Positions 1-14,799 of a stretch of 64,000 nt of DNA are shown piece by piece. Position 1 is the first letter of the stretch. Each line of letters starts with the position of its first letter. The DNA is from Clitopilus passeckerianus (Eukaryota; Basidiomycota; Agaricomycetes; Agaricales; Entolomataceae), in NCBI GenBank assembly GCA_944990035.1, contig CALYLX010000127.1, forward strand, positions 1,116,001 to 1,180,000, written 5' to 3'. Below the pieces are notes generated by a model, which was not told the DNA's origin, did not search any database, and saw nothing but the letters and a program-made list of their open reading frames with translations. The translations under genes were made by a program, and so were the position numbers.

Positions 1-1745
1 GCACTACTATTCGCTTTTCGTGAAAGGGAAGGAGAGGAGGGAGAAGGGAGGAGTGGAACAGGGAGGAATAAAGAAAGGAACTCACAAAACCCCATCCAAC
101 CCCTCCTTATACACCGGCATCTGTATCGTCACATGCGGCAACTTATCATCCACTTTTTTGTCAGCCGGGGGTGGGGAGCCGGAGTAGTACGCTGAGTTGC
201 GGTGGTATTGCTCGATGGGCCCGAGGGCCATGGTGAGGTTTTGGATTATTTGGAGGGAGAAGAACTGGTGTGTGGTCCACAAAGGGTTTCGTTAGTCTCG
301 AGGTTTGGGGGCGGAGAGGGAAGGGAGGAGAAGGGACGTACGAGTGACACACAAAACAAAAACGGCATCGTAACCACCAACGCGAACCGCTCAAACTTCC
401 CGTCGAGGAAGTATTCTTGGAGGAGAGTGCGGATCCCTCGGCCGATTATGACTGTATCATAAATAACATAAAATCAATTAGTATAAGTATATCAAGAGAC
501 GAAAGAGAAAAACGCACCGAAACTCAACCCAGCAGCCAACCCATTATAAATGGGTGCGTACAGCGTCACCCTCCTCACTCCCCCTCCTCCTTCTGCGTTG
601 TTTTGGAGGGCTTTTTCCAGGTCCTCAGCCGACACGGCGGGTGAGGAAGAAGAGGTGGGATGAGGTTGGGTGGGGACGAAGTATTTCTTGCCGTACCATG
701 TCCTCTTCTCCTTCTCCTTCTTTACTTCCCTCTCATTCGAGGTAGTGGGAGGCTCGAAGGAGTGAGAGTGAGCGACGGAGTTAGGAACGTCCACACCCCC
801 GACGATGTCATTGTCATCGTTGATCGCGACTGAGGAGATAGAGGGAGAGGAAGGACGGATTTCAGATCGTAGGCCACTCCCGCTGGTCGCGTCGCGGTGG
901 AGTTTCGGCTGTCCACCGACGCGAGGTTTGTTGGTCTTCCAGCTGCTTGGAGGAGCGTTCCCAACTGCGAAGGAAGGAGGAGCAGGATGTCCAAGGGAAG
1001 AAGAATGCGTCAACGAAGGCGCCAAGTTCTCATTCGAGCCATCTAGACTGCTCCTCCTCGACTGCCTTCCCGACCCAGATCCAGACAAGGGAGGTGTAGA
1101 CGCTACCAAACTCGGACTTCTCCCACCCACACTCCCAGTCAAGTTCTCCCTCCAAAGAAGCTTAATCAACCGCTCGTCGAAGTCCTGACACATGGGAATG
1201 ATGCGGTCGAGGTCGTCGGACCAGACGATGAGGACGCGTTCGTCGAGGATGAAGGCTGCGCATTGGTCCCTCTCGGCTGTGGGGAGGTGGAGGAGGGTGG
1301 GGAGGATTTGGATGCGGGTGTCTGTGTCTATGTAGAATGAGGTCGGGGGTGGGGGGTCTGGGTTAGAGGGAGGGGTGGGAGAGGTTGAGGAAGGACGAGA
1401 GGAGGAGGAGGGAGGGGTGTGAGTGCCAGGAGTACCAGTGGGAGAGGTAGTAGGAGGGGTGGAAGGGGAGGCGAGAGCCTGTGCTATAGCAGCATGAACA
1501 GCAGCGGAACGAATCTTGACAGCCACAGCTGGGTTCAACTGCCTCACTGCCTCTTCAAAGGGGAGGAGAGAGGGCGTTTCGTAGGGGAATATCCTGAATT
1601 CTGGTTCACTCTCATCGTTGTTGGTGTTGGCGATGCGGAGAGCTACACCGGAAGAGATGGTGGACTCGTTGGGACGGAACCAGGCGTCGCCTTGGGTTTG
1701 GCGGAAGAGGTAGTGAAGGAGCGCGTCGTTTCTGTCGTAGTCCAT
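1..1745 (-). CDS. Family 2 glycosyltransferase-like membrane protein (N-terminal part, cut by window start)
   Basis: The gene reads leftwards and runs off the window, so only the N-terminal part is present. Exon 1 (518-1745) starts MDYDRNDALLHYLFR and holds a conserved fungal N-terminal region ending near IPMCQDFDERLIKLLWREN, interrupted and followed by long Ser/Pro-rich stretches. It ends in a hydrophobic segment (LYAPIYNGLAAGLSF). Exon 2 starts at 451 and continues VIIGRGIRTLLQEYFLDGKF. Exon 3, ending near 87, contains VTIQMPVYKEGLDGV, the typical opening of a GT2 (cellulose/hyaluronan synthase-like) catalytic domain. Known for the family: processive transfer of sugar from a nucleotide sugar at a membrane. 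The product sugar cannot be told from this part. The start at 1745 is the first ATG of the long open exon. The next exon probably begins within the first few bases of the window. Confidence 0.75.
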
Positions 1746-1793
1746 GGCAGACGACGAAGAGACGGAGAAACAGACGGAGAAGTAGAAGGGATG

Positions 1794-2143
1794 TTATTTT
1801 TGTGATTCCGAAAATGGGAGTACACGGGGGTCGTGTTGTTCGGAAGAGATAACGTTAGTTAGGAACGCGGGATGATAATTAACAGACGTCATTCCTCCCG
1901 ATAACACTTTGTTCTTCTTCTCCTCGGCTTCAACATCGGCTGGAGATAAGACTCCTTTCGGTGCATCTGGTGAGGTAAAGGCCTGCCAAAAGACAGGAGT
2001 ATACAACCATAGGACAATACCCAGACTGCCAGCTGCCAATTAGCCACAGAGCCTGCAGGCAGAAAACGTGAAGAGAACGTTTCGGACTAGACCCAAAGAG
2101 GCAAGTGAGATACCGTGTTGGTAGACCCTTGATCAAACGTCAT
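1794..2143 (-). CDS. Small hypothetical protein with one hydrophobic segment
   Basis: An open stretch of about 80 codons ends at 1794 and reads GIVLWLYTPVFWQAF, one likely membrane segment, followed by a charged tail with VLSPADVEAEEKKNK. An ATG at 2143 (MTFDQGSTNT) is followed by a good intron donor at 2113, and acceptor-like AGs lie near 2060 and 2030. None of the splice pairs I tried joins the ATG exon to the main frame in phase, so the 5' end is unresolved. I do not recognise the family. It lies between the glycosyltransferase start and the divergent KRE6-like gene, so it could also be a transcribed leader or a decayed gene. Confidence 0.35.
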
Positions 2144-2302
2144 CGTGTGTACTTTATTAAATTCAATTGAGTTCTGTCAAAGAATCCGATGAAGATTTTT
2201 TTTATTTCGCTCCAACCGACTATCGGACAGATAGATCGAGATTAGGCTTGTATAGATAGATCTATCTTGCTATGAGCCAACCTGCCCTTTCCTTCCAACA
2301 AC

Positions 2303-5300
2303 ATGTCAGACTCACCTCGCAGTAGAGGCTTCTACATCGGAAACAAGCCAACGTCCTACTACGCTTCTCTCCGTCGTTCTTCCGCTCTCAACGCCAACGC
2401 TAACCCTCCGCCTTCTTCTTTCAATTTCAACACCACCGCTAGAAGATCCAGCTGGGATAGCGCTGCATGGCCAGGTGAAGATGCCGCGGGAATGCGCCAG
2501 GTGTATGACGAGCCATACCTGCGACCAAGGACTAGATCAGGCTCAATGAGCGACCTCCACCTTGACCCTCCCAACCCGCCATTCGCAAACACCCGACACT
2601 CCAACTCCAACTCCAGCTCGTATCGCGACTCGACGGGTTCAGATGGAAGCTGGATCTCTACCCCTACCGGAGACGAATCCGACTCTGGGGTTTATAGGAA
2701 TTCAGCAGCAGGGAATTTGGTTACTTCGCACTCGTCTCCCAACATCAACATGTTGAGTGGTGGTGGGCCGAGTGCGTATCCGGTGGGGTATAGAGGCCAA
2801 GCTTCCCCCGTCAACTTCAGCCCTGCCTTCCTCTCGCCTGCTTCGAGGTCGGGGTCTGTTGCAAGCGGGTGGGTGCCTCCCCCTACATCGTACCCGTACG
2901 GTTCAAGTCCATACCTAGGATCGGGAGCGACTAGTAGGAACGGATCTGCGGATGCGTTGGGGAGCTCGACCGCTCTTGGAGGCTTGAAGAATAGTAGCAG
3001 GAACGCAAGCCGCACCAACATCCGTCCGTCTACACTCCTCATCCGTGATCCTTCTTCTATCCCGAACGTCTCAGACACTGCAACACCGAAGACCCAATCT
3101 ACTCCTGACCTCGTCACACCGAACGAGAAGCCCGAATCCGAGAAGCAGTCCAACTCCAATACCACCCCACCCCCATCCCTCCCTCGAACCCGCACAGCCC
3201 GATACCTAACCCTCCTCTTCATCCTCCTCGGCATCATCGGCGCCGCACTCCTTTGTTTCACGGGTGTGCAGGAGACCAGGAGGGGGTTGTTGGATGAAGG
3301 AGGGCTTTGTTTGATTTTGGATGAAGATTGGGGTGGGGGTGGAGGGAGTGGAGGAGGGTTGGATGAGAGTAGGTGGGGAAGGGATGTTGAGTTGGGTGGA
3401 TTCGGCAATGGGGAGTTCCAGATGACGACGGCGAGTGAGAGGAATGTGTTTGTGAAGAATGGGGAGTTGTATTTGATGCCTACGCTTACGGAGGAGGAGG
3501 AGAGTGATTGGGACCAAGATGGGGAGAAGTATGTGTTGGAGGGGTGTACGGCTGCGGGTGGGCTTCCGGCTGATACGAGTACTAACTCGACGAGTGGTGG
3601 GGGAGGGAATTCGACGAATACGGGGGATGGGGATGGGCAGACGAATACGAACACGACGACAGGGACGGGGACGAATCATGGGGGAGGAGGAAGGAATAAT
3701 GATAATGGAGGGGATGAGAGAAGGTGGATGGTGCCTCGTCAGCAACGGCCAGCAACATCTACACGGTCCTCCACCGCTTCATCCACCGCTAGCTCTACCA
3801 CCAATTCGACCTCCTCCACTGGAGGAATCACATCCAACCCAAACACAACAGGACCCGGTCGAGACACCAACCCCTGCATCGCCACGACGAACGAAGCCCT
3901 AGGAACTGTGATTAACCCTGTACAGAGCGGGAGGGTGAGTACGAGGGGGAAAGCGGGTGTTAGGTATGGGAGGGTTGAGGTGGTGGCGAGGGTTGGGAGG
4001 GGGTGAGTGAGAGTTTCTTTTTGGTTATGTTGGGGAAGGGCGAGAGTGGAGGAGGTGCTGAAGGCATTCCGGGATACGAGTACATTGGATGAGATGAGGA
4101 TGGACTCGGAGATGTGGTGGTGGAAGTGAAGAAAGATGACGAGTGGCGGTGTTGGCGCGACAAGTCGCGTCGCGTACAAGCTTCGGCTCGAGGCTCCCCT
4201 TCATGCACTTTCGTCATGGTTTTGACCTTTGACATGACGAACTGGGCTAACGATGTTCTTTCCTCCTTGATAGTGACTGGCTCTGGCCTGCGATTTGGAT
4301 GTTGCCGGAGAATAATACGTATGGGGCGTGGCCGTTGAGTGGGGAGATTGATGTGCGTTCGCTTTCCTTCCTCCACATCTTTCTTCCACCTCCATCTCTC
4401 CATTTCTACCAATGTGAAGACTCATACTGATGGATATGTTACGGATGCAATAGATCATGGAAGCCCGAGGAAATGCCCCTTCGTACCCTGCACAAGGCGT
4501 CAACTATGTGCGGTCGAGTTTGAATTATGGGTTGAGTAAGGGGTTGGTGCCGATTGCTGGATTGGGTGGAGGTGGGTTTATCCTAGTATCCGCTTTCCCC
4601 ATTATTTCACTAATATTGAACACGGGATACAGTGCAACCCGAACCCCTGACGAAATCGCTCTACGGGTGGTTCTCCCTCAAACGAACGAGTTTTGACAAG
4701 GGGTTCCATACGTACGCTGTGGAGTGGGACGAGGATTTTATGAGGTTTTATGTTGATTCGAGGGTTAAGGCGACTTTATCGTTGAGTATTAAGGGTGAGA
4801 AGGCCAAGAGTGAGTTCAGCCCATTTCTCTTTAATTGAGGTGAAAGGATGGGTGGCTAATAGTCTCCTGTGTGTGGTGTATACAGATGGGAAAGAAGCAA
4901 ACTACTTCTGGAATAAAGGAAAGTTCCCGCCTACGGCACAGAATGCGACGGATGGACAGGTCGTGGTTGTGCAGAATCCGTGGGAGGGGGGAGGGAAGAA
5001 TGCGCCGTTTGATCAGAGTGAGTTTCCTATTCCTACTCTCCTCCCTACCAATCCATGACTCTCCCTATTGGAATAAAATGGCTCACGTGGCTGGATAGAA
5101 TTCTACCTGATAATCGACCACGCGGTCGGTGGGACGAGCGGGTGGTTCCCGGATGATGTGGGCGGGAAGCCGTGGTATGATGGGAGTCAGACTGCGATGA
5201 GGGATTTTGCGAAGGCGAAGGATGTTTGGTATAAGACGTGGGGGGTAGGGGAGGATGAGAGGGCATTTAGGATGTGAGTTTCTTTTTTTGCGATTTGTAT

Positions 5301-5376
5301 GGAAGGAAGAAAGGAGGCTGATACGGTTTGGGTTTACAGAAAATCGGTGAAGATGTGGAGTAGGGATTGTTCGTGA
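2303..5376 (+). CDS. KRE6: Beta-glucan synthesis-associated protein, Kre6/Skn1 family (GH16-like)
   Basis: Seven exons (2303-4002, 4274-4352, 4454-4571, 4633-4809, 4886-5017, 5099-5273, 5340-5376) splice in phase to about 805 residues. A long Ser/Asn-rich cytosolic N-terminus is followed by one membrane segment (YLTLLFILLGIIGAALLCF, near residue 300), making it a type II membrane protein. The luminal part has the GH16 core WLWPAIWMLPENNTYGAWP, SGEIDIMEARGN and YAVEWDEDFMRFYVDSR, and ends SVKMWSRDCS. The family acts in the ER/Golgi to plasma membrane route and is needed for beta-1,6-glucan in the fungal wall. The ELDxxE-type catalytic core appears as GEIDIMEA. Odd point: a Gly/Asn/Thr/Ser-rich stretch of about 110 residues (roughly 3555-3860) sits inside the luminal domain before the conserved TVINPVQSGRVSTRGK. 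Intron 1 is long (271 bases) next to the other introns (57-101 bases). Confidence 0.93.
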
Positions 5377-7474
5377 GGTGCTAGGGGTGGAGGATACCCG
5401 GCCTCGAAGTTATTGTGCCTCAAAAGGACTCTTTTAAATGCTTTGCTTTGCTTTCTGACCGCATTTTCAACTACTACACTCATTGGACTCTTTGCACTCC
5501 TGATCCTTGGACAAGATAGCATTTTTAGATTCATGTAGATTATACACGCTTTTCCAGTGGATGGATTATATTCTGACGCTTATACCACTCTTGACAACTT
5601 ACACGAACGCTTTATGCTACAAAACCCGTTTGACATTCTTTGTAGCCTACTTGTAACTTGACACGACACAGCGTTACTGCACTACAATACCCAATCTCGA
5701 ACAAAGTTTTCGAATTGACATTTTTTTTTTCCGCTGGTGCTACTTGAGTTCACCGCCGAAGCACCTGGCAAGACCACCTGGCGGGATGACCCTTGGGAAC
5801 CCTGACCTAATAAACGGCCCGAAGTCAAGGTCTTATCCAGTCCTAGCCTCGTGTGTCCCCTCAATGTCAGCAACTGTCATCGGTGGAGTTAGCTTTCACC
5901 GACGCTGACTCGGGTGTCGTCAAATTTCGGAAAATGAAATGCAAAGAGGCGAAATGTGAAGCCTCACGCCTCAATGCCGAGAAGCCTTCCCGCGATGATG
6001 GTTTGCCCACCGAGTTGGGAGATTTGGGTCAGATCTAGGGCGGGGTTGCCGCTAGTGCGATTAAGTATGAGAGAACGCAGAGGCGTCGGACAGAGGTAAC
6101 CGACCCATGGAATCTGCGGTTGTCCTAGAGGTTCAGTGTAGGAGGGGTACCGCACAGAAGTAGTCTTCCGTTGCAGTAGCTTCCTGGTCCTCCCATCGAT
6201 AGAAGACACGGCCCTTCATCGAGCGGGTGATGACCGATGTGCGTGCGATACACTGTTATCTTGCGACCCCTATTTCTCCTCAGGCTACGAGTTCGCATCC
6301 GTCCACGAAACGACAGGCTTCGAAAAATTGGCGTCGGCGGTTGCTTTCCGCGGCTGATCAATGAACGTTTTCGTGATTCTTCCTTGTCCTAAGTTCAAAG
6401 TCAGCGAAGACCTTATTCCCAGTTCATCGGGATGACGAGAAACCTTAGTTTTCTAGGCCCCCGTGCACTCCTCTGTCAATACGTTGCTGATCCTCCTGGA
6501 CGCTTTTCCTTTTGGCTGAGGCGATGACCGCCGATGGGGTACGCTAAAATTAGCTCCCAACGAGAGAACAAAAAACACGGTGGACCCGGCGAAGGTTGGC
6601 AGCGGCTGTCTGATCCTTGTTTGCCATGTGCAGAGATTCTCAGAACAAGATAGGTTCGCCGGAGATAGTAAATGATAAGTAAGTGGAGATATGGTATATT
6701 TCTCCCGCGGCATGAGTTAGCTCTGGAGCTCTGTCATGATGGTAAAAGCACGGGGAAAGGAGATGTAGGCGGTAGGCAGATAGAGAAAAAGAAAACATGT
6801 TACGCCACCGTCAGAAGTAGAGATGTCGCGAATAGATAGCTGCCAGAGAAGTCCGAATCTTATGCTGATCGGGGGTCGCGCAAAATGGCGAAAGTTCTCT
6901 TGATACTTTGAGGCGCTACTACTATAGGTGCCTAGCGCCGAAAACCTGGGTTTGTTGATGTAGAATGGATTAATTCTTCACCGTCCCCTCCGAATTTAGA
7001 GAGAAATTTCAGCGCTGAAGGTCAATTTCAAGCATACACTCGACCCTTGGTCACCTAGGAGCAGTAGGCACTCTGCCAAAGTTCACGCTAGGGCCAGTAC
7101 GATGGGATTTTTGGATGGAGGCCTATTAGCAGAAGGAATGTCATTGGCTCCGAACAAACCGAACGAATGTGGCGCCCTGTTTGAGCTTCCTGTGACCTTT
7201 ACAGCAACACAAACGCTGAAATATTGGGCGTCCAGGGTTAGATGCAGTTTCGCGCAACCAATTCAGCAGAATTCAGCCTCAAGGACATGAGCCATCGTGT
7301 ATACCGCCTTGAACAGCCTTCTAAAGGGTAGTTGAGACGATCAGCCTCTGCGTCACATTCCTGTCGTCACAATCTCTCCTCGTCACGCGCCTCAGATACA
7401 GGACTCCGTCATTCCGCTTTCTCTTCTAGTATCCCATTGACCCAACCTTGTAATCGCTTGGGGCATATCTCACA
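5377..7474. other. Gene-poor stretch, no gene recognised
   Basis: About 2.1 kb after the KRE6-like gene. Only short open frames (under 90 codons) occur on either strand, none with a domain I recognise and none that splice into a longer protein. Two overlapping minus-strand frames at 5964-6361 are the most protein-like, but they give no recognisable motif. I see no terminal repeats or transposase remains. Confidence 0.5.
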
Positions 7475-8469
7475 ATGGCGTCTTCTCGACCAATGAACGA
7501 TGATGAGGTCCTTAATCAAATGAATAAAATGGTGCGGGAGCATCCAGCTTTTGCAACTACACTGGAATTTCTGACTCCTTGGCCTCTCTTGACTTGACAT
7601 CTCTTATTTATAGACTGCCTTCATCAAGCAGGAGGCACTTGAGAAGGCTCGGGAGATTAAGGTCAAAGCCGACGAGGAATTTGCCATTGAGAAAGTACGC
7701 GTTTATTGCCATGATGCAACCGATCTGCACGACGATACTCAACGGGGGCGTTTGAACAGGCTCGCCTGGTCAAGCAAGAACAACAGGCCATCGACGCTCA
7801 ATTTGAGAAGAAGAGAAAGGGAGCTGAGGTTGCACAGAAGATGTGAAATGGCTCAACTATGTTATTGACTTTGCGCGCTGAACTCTTCCCCAACAGTGCG
7901 CAGTCAAACTTGACCAACAAATCACGGCTAAAGCTCCTTCATCAGCGGGAAGAACACCTGCAAGATTTGTTCGAAGGCGCCAGGTCTTCTCTTCTTACAC
8001 TCGCCAAGGACGAAGGTCGTTATGTGCAATTCCTGGAAGGCGTCATTGTTCAGGGATACCTACAAGTGATGGAGCCCAAAATCACTGTGCATGCTCGTGA
8101 ACAAGATGTGGACGCAGCGACTCAAGCCGCGGAGAACGCTGCAAACCAGTATAAGGAGCTGAGCGGGAGGGCGGTTTCATTCGAAGTGAAGGGTAGCCTC
8201 AGCGATGACTGGTATGCGAAGTGCATCCTTCTAAATGCGCCATTTACCTGATGATGTTTTGTAGTGCTGGTGGCGTGAAGTTGGTCAGTGGATCCAACCG
8301 CATCACTCTGGACAATACCCTTGACGAGCGACTGAGACTGCTAGAAGAACGGGTAAGTTTCTGCCTTCCAAAATATGTACCGTCCTCGGCCTCATCCTTC
8401 TCCTAGATGCTCCCTGAGATTAGGAAGGACCTCTTTGGGCCAAACGAGAACAGGAAATTCCATAATTAG
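7475..8469 (+). CDS. VMA4: V-type H+-ATPase subunit E
   Basis: Six exons (7475-7531, 7614-7694, 7760-7842, 7897-8211, 8265-8352, 8407-8469) join in phase to 228 residues, the normal length for subunit E (about 225-233). The start MASSRPMNDDEVLNQMNKM is followed by a long Lys/Glu/Gln-rich helix (FIKQEALEKAREIKVKADEE) and a globular C-terminal domain ending DERLRLLEERMLPEIRKDLF. Subunit E forms the peripheral stalk that holds the V1 ATPase head against the membrane V0 ring of the vacuolar proton pump. Identification rests on the family N-terminal and C-terminal signatures. All splice sites are GT-AG and the introns are 53-82 bases. No oddities. Confidence 0.95.
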
Positions 8470-8649
8470 CACCTCTTAACACGTATAATATTGGACTATG
8501 ACATCCTGATGCCCTCTGACTCTGATCGACGATTGTGTGGGGAGTACTGAAACTCAAAATGCCTTCTAAGTCTTGAGTCGTTGTGATTGATTCGCGGTTG
8601 TAAGGAAACATCATGAGTGTTTGTTGATGAGCGTCGAAAAAAAGTACTT

Positions 8650-8730
8650 GCATTAAGAGGGAATCGAACCCCCGGCGGGTCGAGCTTCAACGAATGGCAA
8701 CGACCCAGGTTACCACTACCCCATTAATGC
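8650..8730 (-). tRNA. tRNA-Gly (anticodon GCC) with an 11-base intron
   Basis: On the minus strand the 7-base acceptor arms GCATTAA and TTAATGC pair perfectly. The D loop reads TAGTGGTAA, the anticodon stem pairs GGTCG with CGACC, and the T arm carries the standard GTTCGATTC loop. The anticodon GCC lies at 8696-8698. The loop is 18 bases rather than 7, which fits an 11-base intron (8684-8694) one base 3' of the anticodon, the usual place for nuclear tRNA introns. The mature tRNA would be 70 bases before CCA addition. Confidence 0.93.
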
Positions 8731-8933
8731 TCGCAGAGTAGGAAGGAAGAAAAACCATGAGATCCTGAAACAAATTCAGTAACAGTCAGTATGACATTCA
8801 CGAAAGTGTATTCCTTTGGTGAATGGAAACACATAGCCCTGAAGAGTCGAAATCTTGGCAAGTAACACGGAGAACATCTTAAAATTTCATTGAAACATAA
8901 TGTACACTAATCCCTAAGTCAAGAAACTACAAC

Positions 8934-12245
<3,312 letters not shown>

Positions 12246-12294
12246 CTTGAAGGCGTCGAAGGGTTTCGCAAGCTGTTCAGTGCTGGTTTTTGGT

Positions 12295-12310
12295 GTTTAA
12301 AAACACTTCC
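12295..12310 (-). promoter_or_regulatory. Core-promoter-like element shared by both cellobiose dehydrogenase genes
   Basis: Read on the minus strand, GGAAGTGTTTTTAAAC lies 50 bases upstream of the start codon. The second cellobiose dehydrogenase has GGAAATGTTTTAAAC at almost the same distance. The TTTAAA core could act as a TATA-like element. Function is inferred only from position and similarity. Confidence 0.5.
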
Positions 12311-13793
12311 CCGGAGCAAGTAGCGAGGTTGAGCCGACGAATCTTTGATTTTCAGGTTCCAAGCACACCTCATGAGAGCCGTAACCTATGGGATTGCCCA
12401 TATTTCTCTCGCCCTGACCCATTGAAAGCCGGGAGCAACTCGGGCGTAATCGAAAGAATGGGATTGGTATTGAACCGTTGGTCTTGTGATGAAGTCGGTT
12501 ATTGGTTCATCACATCAAAGGGCATCATTTTGTCGTTCTTCCCGTCGGCCAGGTATGCAAAAAGAGACACCTGAGCCTAAGACCGCTCTCATTCCATGCA
12601 TTTGATCGGCGCAGTTAGTCTTGGCTCCCCCGATAAACACCCGGCTTAATTCCTGGCAGGAGGTTAATAAGATACGAACGAAAGCCAAGAGATTTTTTGG
12701 ATGATATGAATGCTTCAAAGCGTTAGGATCTTCCCCTTCCCCACGGCCCGTCGTGGTCATGCGGTCCAGGCACAAAGCACGGAGCAGAACCAGCTATCCC
12801 GGACCCGTTTCCAAACAAGCAAAAGTCAGGCGCAATATTCTGAGGCGCAAAGGGCCGTTAAGTCTGGGGTAACAACCAATACCAACGCGACAATTAGACA
12901 CACCTGCATAGACCTGCATTGATTCCCTCGGAACTCCCCCTTCAGGCGGAAAAAGGTTGGAGAACTTGGAAGGATGGTACTGATTACAGAAACGTTTTCC
13001 CATCCAAGTCGTGAACCAAGAGATAACCATTGTAATAATTCCGTCCTGGAAGCACGGGAAAATTCACCAGAGTGCTTGTAGTGAGAGGTTCACGCTGAAA
13101 GGAAACTGAGAAGATGGTGAGGACTTGGAAGCCCGTGCGTCAGGTCATCTTTGAGTGCTTGCTGCGTCCTGGGGAATATTTCTTTCGTAAGGAGCGACCG
13201 ATACGCTCATTTTGTATACTGCACTGTGCCACTGACACATGGTGCATGCACGAAATATGAAGATGAAAGGTGGAGCCAAGCAGAAAATTCCTTCCTGAGG
13301 TGGGCGAATGCAGGACACAGGTAAACCGTCAGTGGACTGACTTGCATTCGAGTCTCCATGCAGCACACTTATATTCATAGTATGTAGACGACTGTGTGCG
13401 TCCCCGCAATTCAGCGTCGTCGTCGTGCGGTAAGAGGAGTTCACCGTGTTTGTCGCTGCATTGGTTGTTGATGGCGGCATCATCACGCCCTTGGTTGTTT
13501 TCCTCTTGCGCGGCCCTGGTTCGCGTGTGACGACGACAACGAAAGTAAACGTTACTCACCAACCTCGACTGTCTTATTCCACCGGAGGCTAGCTTTTCAT
13601 TGAGTGTGGCCTCCAAAGACCGTTCGCGCAGCCCAGAACGCGCTTCAACTCTCTCTTCTTCTTCCCCACCCATTACCCTCCTTTCCTCTCTTCTTGATAC
13701 CTCGAAGTTCCTCACACGGAAGCTCAATAATTGATTGAGGCATAGATATAATCATTCTGCAAAAATCGACTAGCAAAGCGGACTACAACAATC
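12311..13793. other. Intergenic, no gene recognised
   Basis: About 1.5 kb between the divergent cellobiose dehydrogenase and SPG1 starts. It probably carries the upstream regions of both. Overlapping minus-strand frames at 13145-13727 are Arg/Glu-rich and resemble no family I know. No repeats or RNA genes seen. Confidence 0.5.
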
Positions 13794-14799
13794 ATGTCGA
13801 ACACCCCATCTTCATCGAGCTCGGCAATGGCTTCCGCCAGCGCAGGTCCAAGCAGTCAAAACCTTCAATCAGGCGATAATCGCGAAGAAAAGAACAGGTC
13901 AGCAATACACGTCCCTGGATTCTCCCCATGCGTGTTCTCAATATGAAATCCGACAGCGTTGTTATCAAAGTTGGCATGGTGGGGGACTCACAAATTGGGA
14001 AGACAAGTTTAATGGTCAAATATGTGGAGGGGAGTTTTGATGAGGACTATATCCAGACGCTGGGTACGTATTTAATTCCCCCCCTCTTGGGACAAACCAC
14101 CTTACAATGCAACATTCAAGGCGTCAACTTCATGGAAAAGACAATAACAGTTCGTCGAACGACGATTACATTCTCAATATGGGATTTGGGCGGACAAAGA
14201 GAATTCGTCAACATGCTGCCACTGGTTTGCAACGATGCCGTGGCGATCTTGTTCATGTTCGACCTGTCACGAAAATCCACGTTGAATTCGGTGAAGGAAT
14301 GGTATCGACAAGCACGAGGGTTTAACAAGGTATGTATGGCGTCTGAACACTTAGCACTGTGATTCCTCTTGATTCTCAACTCTAATATCCATCCTCCCCA
14401 CATGAACGCTCTTGATCGCTTATTTTTGCCGTACCCCCTATGTTTTCTTAAAATTACATCCGTGCTGATAATGCTCCGCAGACCGCGATTCCATTCCTAA
14501 TAGGCACCAAATTTGATCAGTTTTCGACCTTCCCGAGAGATGAACAGGAGGAAATTACAAAACAAGTTCGTTCTTTGCAAATCATCACCCATAGTTGAGC
14601 CTGTGCCCATACTATTATTTTCTAGGCGAAGCGGTTCGCCAAGGCAATGCATGCTTCACTGATTTTCTGCTCGACCTCGGCATCGATCAACGTACAAAAG
14701 ATCTTCAAGATTGTGCTAGCAAAAGCGTTCGACCTCAAATGCGTGATACCAGAAATCGAAGGGGTTGGAGAGCCAATATTGATTTATGTGGATGTCTAG
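13794..14799 (+). CDS. SPG1: Septum-promoting small GTPase, Spg1/Tem1 family
   Basis: Five exons (13794-13897, 13957-14063, 14121-14329, 14482-14565, 14626-14799) give 225 residues. A Ser/Ala-rich leader of about 35 residues precedes a Ras-like fold: G1 [14 protein letters not shown], switch region [13 protein letters not shown]3 [10 protein letters not shown] and G4 GTKFDQF. The sequence [20 protein letters not shown] is characteristic of Spg1/Tem1 rather than Ras, Rho or Rab, and there is no C-terminal CaaX box, as expected for this group. Known role: the upstream switch of the septation initiation/mitotic exit network at the spindle pole body, controlling cytokinesis. All introns are GT-AG, and the longest (152 bases) follows exon 3. 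Confidence 0.95.

Noticed and set aside
2692..3654. 320-codon minus-strand frame opposite the KRE6-like gene
   Set aside because: It is the shadow of a codon-biased, G-rich exon; no domain or start context, while the plus strand gives a clear protein.
13145..13727. Overlapping minus-strand frames upstream of SPG1
   Set aside because: Arg/Glu-rich composition, no motif, no splice partner; more likely promoter sequence.
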